DNA of 64,000 nt from Pandoraea sp. PE-S2T-3 (GTDB lineage: Bacteria; Pseudomonadota; Gammaproteobacteria; Burkholderiales; Burkholderiaceae): positions 186,001-250,000 of the forward strand of contig NZ_NGUQ01000014.1 of NCBI RefSeq assembly GCF_002179965.1. The letters run 5' to 3'. Below are positions 58,223-64,000 of the stretch, piece after piece (position 1 is the stretch's first letter; every line of letters begins with the position of its first letter). Under the pieces are notes generated by a model that saw only the letters and a list, made by a program, of their open reading frames with translations, did not search any database and was not told the DNA's origin. The translations under genes and the position numbers were made by a program.

Positions 58223-59680
58223 ATGTCGCGTCTGCCCCCCGAATTTGCCGACGATTCTGGCGACAATCCTGCCGACGATGCTGCCGGCAACCCTCCCTCT
58301 ACCCCCCTCTCTAGCCACGCCAGCCTGTCCGACACCGCCGCAGCGCATGCGAATGGTGCAGCCTCGGATCTCGAACCCAGCGACGTCCCGCTGCTGCCGC
58401 CTGACGGTCTGACGGCACCCGCGAAATCCAGCAAGACAGCCAAGACCGCTGAACCCGCCAAAGCCCGCACCCGCTCACGCAAGCGCGACGCGGCAGAATC
58501 CCCAGAAGCCCCCGACACCCTCGACGCCAAAGGCACCGAAGCCGCCGACGCCGCCACAGCCAAAGGCACCAAGGCGAGCGCAGCGCGTCCGTCACGCAGC
58601 CGTCGTGGCAGTGCCAAGCGCAAAGGCATCGATCTCGGCTTGCAAGGCGGGGGGGCGCACGGCGCTTACACGTGGGGCGTGCTCGACAAGTTGCTCGAAG
58701 ACGGACGTCTCGAGTTCGAGGGCATCAGCGGCGCATCCGCCGGCACCATGAACGCGCTCGTACTGGCGCATGGCCTGCTCGACCGGCCGGGCGTCGACCC
58801 GCGCGAAAAAGCCCGTGAATCGCTGCACAGCTTCTGGCTAGGGGTATCGCAGGCCGGCTCATCGGCCACGGCGTGGGCGCAAACCGTCTTCAGCTGGCTC
58901 AACGGCCGCCCGACCGAATACCCCGTGTGGCACGACTGGATGCAGAGCATGCAGCAGTGGATGATGCCGTTTGCGCAGCCCACGGCCGAAATCAACCCGC
59001 TGCGCACGGTGCTCGAAGCGCAGGTCGACTTCGAGCGTCTGCGCGAGAGCACGGCCACGCGCCTGTTCGTTTCGGCGACGAATATCCGCACGGGCAACAT
59101 CCGCATCTTCCGCACGCATGAAATCACGCTAGATGTCGCGATGGCATCGGCCTGCCTGCCGTGGCTCTTCAAACCGGTGAAGATCGATGACGACTTTTAC
59201 TGGGACGGGGGCTATCTCGGCAATCCGCCGCTCTACCCGTTCTATTACGAAACGCTCACGAGCGACATTCTGATCGTGCACATCAACCCGATCGAGCGCA
59301 AAGAGAAGCCTGTGCTACCGGGACAGATCATGAACCGCGTGAACGAGATCACCTTCAATGCGTCATTGCAGCGCGAATTCCGTGCGATTTCGTTCGTGCA
59401 CAAGTTGCTCGACGAAGGTTGGCTCAAGCCGGAATTCCGCAAGCGTCTGAAGTACCCGTTGATTCACTCGATTCGTGCCGACAAGGAGCTGTACGACTTG
59501 TCGTCGTCGACCAAATTCGTGACCGACTGGCACTTTCTGACGACACTGCGCGATCGCGGACGCGAGGCGGCCGCCCGTTGGCTCGACGAGCATTTCAACG
59601 ACGTGGGGGTGCGCTCTACGGTGGACTTGCGACGTGACTATCTCCAGCGGCTGCCGGACGCCACGTCGATCAAAGCATGA
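58223..59680 (+). CDS. Patatin-like phospholipase family protein
   Basis: A 485-residue protein. The first 130 residues are disordered and Ala/Ser/Lys-rich. The patatin domain starts with [19 protein letters not shown] (oxyanion Gly-rich loop), has the nucleophile elbow [12 protein letters not shown] with Ser near residue 172, and the catalytic Asp in [14 protein letters not shown] near 328, so the dyad is intact. It is likely a lipid acyl hydrolase. The gene end overlaps the murB 3' end by 11 bases on the opposite strand. Confidence 0.9.
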   Translation: MSRLPPEFADDSGDNPADDAAGNPPSTPLSSHASLSDTAAAHANGAASDLEPSDVPLLPPDGLTAPAKSSKTAKTAEPAKARTRSRKRDAAESPEAPDTLDAKGTEAADAATAKGTKASAARPSRSRRGSAKRKGIDLGLQGGGAHGAYTWGVLDKLLEDGRLEFEGISGASAGTMNALVLAHGLLDRPGVDPREKARESLHSFWLGVSQAGSSATAWAQTVFSWLNGRPTEYPVWHDWMQSMQQWMMPFAQPTAEINPLRTVLEAQVDFERLRESTATRLFVSATNIRTGNIRIFRTHEITLDVAMASACLPWLFKPVKIDDDFYWDGGYLGNPPLYPFYYETLTSDILIVHINPIERKEKPVLPGQIMNRVNEITFNASLQREFRAISFVHKLLDEGWLKPEFRKRLKYPLIHSIRADKELYDLSSSTKFVTDWHFLTTLRDRGREAAARWLDEHFNDVGVRSTVDLRRDYLQRLPDATSIKA

Positions 59681-60695
59681 GCGGTTCGGGTTCGAGCGTG
59701 ATGCCGAAGCGCGCTTGCACGCTGGCCTGCACGGCCTTCGCGAGCGCGACGATATCGGCCCCGTTCGCGCCGCCGCGATTGACCAGCACGAGCGCCTGCC
59801 GCTCGTGTACTGCCGCCGCCGGCGCGGTATCGAGCGACTTGCCGCGCCAGCCGCACTGATCGATCAACCACCCGGCGGCGACCTTCCACGTGCCGTCGGG
59901 CTGTGCATAGCCGACGATCTGCGCGAAGCGCTCGCGCAGCGAGGCAAACGTTTGCGCATCGACCACCGGATTCTTGAAGAAACTGCCGGCGTTGCCGAGT
60001 TCCAGCGGATCGGGCAGCTTGCGGCGGCGAATATCGGCCACCGCTTCGAATATCTGCACCGCGCTGGGGGCTTCGACACCGGCATCGGCGAACGTGCGCG
60101 ACACGTCCGCATAACCGGTCACTGCCTGCCAAGGACGCGGCAGGCGCAGCGTCACCGACACGATGATGTAGCGTCCGGGTTCGCGTTTGAACAGCGAGTC
60201 GCGATAGCCGAAAGCACACGCCTCGCGATCCAGCGTGACGAATTCACCGGCCGACGTATCGAGCGCGCGCAACGAGGCGAAACGCTCGGCGAGTTCGAGC
60301 CCGTAAGCACCAATGTTCTGGATAGGCGCGGCGCCGAGCGTGCCGGGAATCAGCGCGAGGTTTTCGAGCCCCGGGCACCCTTGCGCCAGCGTCCAGCCGA
60401 CAAAGTCGTGCCAGACCTCGCCCGCGCCGCCGCGCACATAGCTCGCACCGGCATCGTCGGACAGACGCTCGCGGGCGCGAATCGCTATCTTCAGCACCAC
60501 GCCGTCGAAGTCGCGGGTCAGCACGACATTGCTGCCGCCGCCGAGCACCAGACACGGCAAGCCCGCCAGTTCAGGCATGGCGAGGGCGGCCACCAGCGCC
60601 GCTTCGCTGTCGATCGTGACGAAGTAGCGGGCTGCGGCAGGCAGACCGAAGGTATTGAATTCGCGCAGGCTGACGTCGCGTTGCAACTGGAGCAT
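59670..60695 (-). CDS. murB: UDP-N-acetylenolpyruvoylglucosamine reductase
   Basis: A 341-residue type I MurB of peptidoglycan synthesis. The FAD domain has [12 protein letters not shown] at residues 14-25 and [14 protein letters not shown] near 50. [22 protein letters not shown] near 115 and the proton-donor Ser in [13 protein letters not shown] near 228 are present. Start [17 protein letters not shown] matches the family. It converges with the patatin gene. Confidence 0.96.
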   Translation of the reverse strand: MLQLQRDVSLREFNTFGLPAAARYFVTIDSEAALVAALAMPELAGLPCLVLGGGSNVVLTRDFDGVVLKIAIRARERLSDDAGASYVRGGAGEVWHDFVGWTLAQGCPGLENLALIPGTLGAAPIQNIGAYGLELAERFASLRALDTSAGEFVTLDREACAFGYRDSLFKREPGRYIIVSVTLRLPRPWQAVTGYADVSRTFADAGVEAPSAVQIFEAVADIRRRKLPDPLELGNAGSFFKNPVVDAQTFASLRERFAQIVGYAQPDGTWKVAAGWLIDQCGWRGKSLDTAPAAAVHERQALVLVNRGGANGADIVALAKAVQASVQARFGITLEPEPLML

Positions 60696-60949
60696 GAAGA
60701 GTGGTGATGTGATTCAGCGGCCGGGCGGCCCCGCAAATGATTGCGGGATGGATGCAGAACGGACGCCTGAATTACAATGTCGGGCGAAAGAATTTTGCGC
60801 ATTATACCGGCCATGCCGCGCAGTACCGTTGATTACCCGGATTGTCCGGATTGCCGGGACTGGCCGCCCCACGGCGCAGGCGCCTCAACGGCGCCGCACG
60901 CGGGGCCATCCGTCCCTTTCACGAACCCTTTGTATTTCAGGAGAGCCAG

Positions 60950-61435
60950 ATGCCATCGTTTGACGTGGTTAGCGAAGCCAACATGGTAGAGGTCAAGAAC
61001 GCCATCGAGCAGGCCAACAAGGAAATCTCGACGCGTTTCGACTTCAAGGGGTCGGACTCGCGTGTCGAGCACAAGGAGCAGGAGATCACCCTGTTCGCCG
61101 ACGACAACTTCAAGCTCGAACAGGTCACGCAGGTGCTCATCGCCAAGATGGCCAAGCGTAACGTCGACGTGCGCTTTCTCGACTACGGCAAGGTCGAGAA
61201 GGTCAGCGGCGACAGAGTCAAGCAGGTCGTCAAGGTGAAGAAGGGCGTGGAAGGCGATCTGGCCAAGAAGATCGTGCGCCTGATCAAGGACAGCAAGATG
61301 AAGGTGCAGGCGAGCATTCAGGGCGACAGCGTGCGCATCGCCGGTGCCAAGCGCGACGATCTGCAAAGCGCCATGGCGCTGCTGCGCAAGGACGTGACCG
61401 ACACCCCGCTCGACTTCAACAACTTCCGCGACTGA
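60950..61435 (+). CDS. YajQ family nucleotide-binding protein
   Basis: A 161-residue protein with two ferredoxin-like domains. [40 protein letters not shown] and [26 protein letters not shown] are diagnostic. Homologues bind c-di-GMP or nucleic acid. AGGAG precedes the ATG by about 6 bases. The frame is open upstream, but not family-like. Confidence 0.95.
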   Translation: MPSFDVVSEANMVEVKNAIEQANKEISTRFDFKGSDSRVEHKEQEITLFADDNFKLEQVTQVLIAKMAKRNVDVRFLDYGKVEKVSGDRVKQVVKVKKGVEGDLAKKIVRLIKDSKMKVQASIQGDSVRIAGAKRDDLQSAMALLRKDVTDTPLDFNNFRD

Positions 61436-61455
61436 GCGTTGTTGTTTCAGCCAAT

Positions 61456-61486
61456 AAAAACCCGCAGTGCTCGCTGCGGGTTTTTT
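61456..61486 (+). terminator. Intrinsic terminator after the yajQ-type gene
   Basis: AAAAACCCGCAG-TGCTCG-CTGCGGGTTTTTT, a 12-bp stem with a U-tract. It also has A/T runs suitable for the converging plsY gene. Confidence 0.93.
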
Positions 61487-61521
61487 ATTGGGCGGGGGCG
61501 CTGTGAGTCCCGTGCCGTCCC

Positions 61522-62127
61522 TTACTTCTTCTTGCTGCCGATACGGCTTTCCTTGCCCGCGATCAGCTTGGCGATATTCGCGCGATGGCGATAGATCAGC
61601 AGAATCGCCATGACGATGACGGCGGGCGCATACGGCCCCAAGCCGAACATGAACACGTAGTACAGCGGTGCGAACACGGCCGCGACCAGCGCCGCCAGCG
61701 ACGAATACCGGAAGAACACGGCAATGATGAGCCACGTGGCGGCCACGGCCAGCCCGAGAATCGGGTCGATCGCGAACAGCACGCCAGCAGCAGTTGCCAC
61801 GCCCTTGCCGCCCTTGAAGCGAAGGAATACCGGGTAGAGGTGGCCAATGAACACGGCCAGCGCGACCGCCGCCAGACCGAAGTCGCCGACACCCCAGGCG
61901 TCGGCAAAACGCTCGGCGAGGTACACGGCGAGCCAGCCCTTGAGCGCGTCGCCGAGCAGCGTGAGCACGGCGGCCTTCTTGTTGCCCGAGCGCAGCACGT
62001 TGGTCGCGCCCGGGTTGCCTGAGCCGTAGCTACGCGGGTCGGCGAGACCCATCGTGCGGCTGACGATCACCGCAAACGGCACCGAGCCGATCAGGTACGC
62101 GAGGACGATAAAAACCAGAGTGGCCAT
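61522..62127 (-). CDS. plsY: Glycerol-3-phosphate acyltransferase PlsY
   Basis: A 201-residue inner-membrane enzyme using acyl-phosphate to acylate glycerol 3-phosphate. Its three motifs are seen: [15 protein letters not shown] near residue 33, [13 protein letters not shown] near 101, and a later loop with [13 protein letters not shown]. About five hydrophobic helices. Length is standard. Confidence 0.96.
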   Translation of the reverse strand: MATLVFIVLAYLIGSVPFAVIVSRTMGLADPRSYGSGNPGATNVLRSGNKKAAVLTLLGDALKGWLAVYLAERFADAWGVGDFGLAAVALAVFIGHLYPVFLRFKGGKGVATAAGVLFAIDPILGLAVAATWLIIAVFFRYSSLAALVAAVFAPLYYVFMFGLGPYAPAVIVMAILLIYRHRANIAKLIAGKESRIGSKKK

Positions 62128-62252
62128 GAACTTCTAGCGTGAGGAAGATTTGTAATGGGCGCCATTCTACTTGAGACGCCCTGCCGCCCCATTCTGGCAA
62201 ACACGGGGTTGCGCGAAGTCCCGGCGCGTCGGTGGCCGACGGTGGCTCGCGC

Positions 62253-62747
62253 TCAGTCGTCCGCCAGCGCGCACGACACCGGTTTGGCCGCCAGCGTATT
62301 GAGCAGCACCTGCGGAGCAATGCCGATGAGATAACCGCGCCGCCCGCCGTTGATGTAGATCTGCGGCAAGTCGAGCACCGATGCCTCCACGTACACCACC
62401 ATCGCGCGCTTCGTGCCGAACGGCGACGTGCCGCCCACCATATAGCCCGAATGCCGCTGCGCCACGTCAGGCTTGCAGGGGTCGACCCGCTTGGCGCCGA
62501 TCTGGCGCGCGAGATTCTTCGTCGAGACAGTGCGGTCGCCGTGCATCAGCACGATCAACGGGCGCGCCTTCTCGTCTTCCATGACGAGGGTCTTGATGAC
62601 CGCGTGCTCGTCCACGCCCAACTGACGCGCAGACTCACCGGTGCCGCCGTGCTCGACGTACTCGTAGACGTGTTCGGTAAAGGCCACTTTCTTTTGCTTC
62701 AGAAACTGCGTGGCCGGCGTTTCCGAGACGTGTTTGGTCTTGCTCAT
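62253..62747 (-). CDS. ybaK: Cys-tRNA(Pro)/Cys-tRNA(Cys) deacylase YbaK
   Basis: A 164-residue trans-editing protein of the YbaK/EbsC family. It has KTLVMEDEKARPLIVLMHGD with the conserved Lys near residue 49, VDPCKPDVAQRHSGYMVGGTSPFG near 88, and YINGGRRGYLIGI. The GGTSPFG loop is the family signature. The gene stands 125 bp upstream of plsY. Confidence 0.94.
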   Translation of the reverse strand: MSKTKHVSETPATQFLKQKKVAFTEHVYEYVEHGGTGESARQLGVDEHAVIKTLVMEDEKARPLIVLMHGDRTVSTKNLARQIGAKRVDPCKPDVAQRHSGYMVGGTSPFGTKRAMVVYVEASVLDLPQIYINGGRRGYLIGIAPQVLLNTLAAKPVSCALADD

Positions 62748-62812
62748 GGGCGCCTATTGTAATGAAACGCCCCTGCTGTGTCGCCGTCATGCGCGGGCAT
62801 TACAATGCGGCC

Positions 62813-64000
62813 ATGGCCGCTACCCCCGACACTTCGCAACAGGATGCGCTGGCCGCCCAATGGCTGGCGAACCTGCCGCCGCGCATCGACGCCCTGCCCG
62901 CCCGCATTGCGGCGCAAACGCCTGCACGCATTGCCCTCATCGACGACTTCCGCCGGCTGACCTATGGTGAACTGACCCACGCCGTCGCCACGTGTGCCGC
63001 GCATCTGCGCGACCACGGTGTGCGCGGTGGCGATCGCGTGATGATCGTCGGCGAGAACGGCATTGCCTACGTCGTGCTGCTGCTCGCCGTGGCGGCGCTC
63101 GATGCCTGGCCGCTGCTCTGCAACGCGCGGTTGTCGGCTACCGAACTGGCCGTCATTCGCGATCACGCGCGCCCGCGCTGCGCAATCTTCACCATCGACG
63201 CCTCCCCCGACGCGGCCGCGCACGCGCGCAGCCAGGGCGCGGCCATCGTCTGGACCGATCTGGCACTGGGTGCGCTGGCGGCCACCGACGCCGACCCGCA
63301 AAGCGCGGCCGAACCGGTGCAGACCGACCCGGCAGCGCAGTGCGGCGCGCTCATCTACACCACGGGCACGACGGGTACGCCGAAAGGCGTTCGTCTCTCG
63401 CATCGCAATCTGTTGTTTATCGCGGCGATTTCAAGCACGTTGCGGCGCGTTGGCGCCGACGACGTGGCCTACGCCGTGCTGCCCATCTCGCATGTCTACG
63501 GTCTGACGTCCGTGTGTCTGGGCACGTTGTATGCCGGCGGCACCCTGCGGCTGGCGGCGCGCTTTACCCCTGAAGCGGTGCTCGACTCGCTGGCCCACGA
63601 CGGCCTGACGATATTGCAGGGTGTGCCCGCCATGCACGCACGCCTGATGGCTCATGTGGCTAGTCAGGGCACCCCGTTCGTGGCCCCGCGCCTGCGCTTC
63701 GTGTACTCGGGCGGCTCGCCTCTCGATGCCGCACTCAAGGCGCGTGTCGAAGCGTTCTATGGCCTGCCGATTCATAACGGTTACGGGTTGACGGAGAGCA
63801 GCCCGACGGTGTCGCAGACACTGCTCGACGCCCCACGCGACGACTGTGCCGTCGGGCCCGCGATTCCCGGGGTCTCCGTGCGCATCGTCAGCCGGGAAGG
63901 ACACGATTTACCCGACGGCGAAGTCGGCGAACTCTGGGTACGCGGCCCGAACGTCATGCTTGGCTACTACCGCGCACCGGAACTCACGGCCGCCGCCATT
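62813..64000 (+). CDS. AMP-binding acyl-CoA synthetase/ligase (3' end beyond window)
   Basis: An open frame from ATG 62813 runs to the window edge, 396 codons seen. It is a class I adenylate-forming enzyme: the phosphate-binding loop YTTGTTGTPKGV near residue 182, LPISHVYGLTS near 222, the A5 motif NGYGLTESSPT near 322 and the start of the A7-A8 region (DGEVGELWVRGPNVMLGYY) near 370. Substrate is probably a fatty or aromatic acid; the specificity residues do not let me choose. No ribosome site is clear. Confidence 0.9.
   Translation, partial: MAATPDTSQQDALAAQWLANLPPRIDALPARIAAQTPARIALIDDFRRLTYGELTHAVATCAAHLRDHGVRGGDRVMIVGENGIAYVVLLLAVAALDAWPLLCNARLSATELAVIRDHARPRCAIFTIDASPDAAAHARSQGAAIVWTDLALGALAATDADPQSAAEPVQTDPAAQCGALIYTTGTTGTPKGVRLSHRNLLFIAAISSTLRRVGADDVAYAVLPISHVYGLTSVCLGTLYAGGTLRLAARFTPEAVLDSLAHDGLTILQGVPAMHARLMAHVASQGTPFVAPRLRFVYSGGSPLDAALKARVEAFYGLPIHNGYGLTESSPTVSQTLLDAPRDDCAVGPAIPGVSVRIVSREGHDLPDGEVGELWVRGPNVMLGYYRAPELTAAAI

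Overview
The window is about 64 kb of high-GC chromosomal DNA from a betaproteobacterium of the Burkholderiaceae. Gene content and order (rpmB-rpmG, clpS-clpA next to a csp gene, icd with rluE, exbB-exbD-lpxK-Trm112-kdsB-adk, DUF3579 divergent from argF) fit the Burkholderia/Pandoraea group. Pandoraea is my best guess, from protein recall only. There are no rRNA or tRNA genes, no complete insertion sequence, no integrase and no CRISPR array. Most of the window is core housekeeping sequence.

Layout. 1-3771: a branched-chain amino acid ABC transporter on the minus strand (livK-livH-livM-livG, livG cut by the window edge). 4527-7435: ispH with fkpB, radC, and ribosomal proteins L28 and L33. 7678-11358: de novo NAD synthesis, with nadB facing the overlapping nadA-nadC pair. 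11450-16633: a fatty acid desaturase, an MscS channel, an RsmB-type rRNA methyltransferase and purN. 16856-25833: ribF, ileS-lspA, coaBC, an MFS transporter, a flavin-dependent oxidoreductase and dut. 25961-29219: clpA-clpS, divergent from a cold-shock gene.

29220-39400 is the accessory part. It holds a four-gene Rieske oxygenase cluster in the order reductase, large subunit, small subunit, ferredoxin. This matches the nagAa-nagG-nagH-nagAb salicylate 5-hydroxylase set. A NahR/NagR-like LysR regulator is divergent from it, and five 12-bp tandem repeats lie just before the regulator start. A glycosyltransferase, an SDR/LysR divergent pair, a VOC protein, an unknown exported protein and two tiny membrane proteins follow.

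39530-46136 returns to core genes: icd, rluE, two tandem small exported Ala/Lys-rich proteins resembling acid-shock protein Asr, a DUF192 protein, an HD-GYP protein, sodB and xseA. 46584-50894 is an envelope block (ExbB/ExbD-type pair, lpxK, Trm112-like, kdsB) plus adk. 51027-64000 carries an HSD10-type SDR, an Mpo1-like protein, a SirB1-type protein, murJ divergent from rpsT, DUF3579 divergent from argF, ppnP, a patatin, murB, yajQ, plsY, ybaK and a truncated acyl-CoA synthetase.

The points most worth checking are the Rieske cluster and its repeat-bearing promoter region, a GTCTTATATAAGAC-type palindrome shared by the icd and DUF3579/argF regions, a group of DnaA-box-like sites between xseA and exbB, a possible small RNA or attenuator before the csp gene, and a possibly leaderless murJ transcript. 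All family assignments come from recognising motifs by eye; no database search was run.
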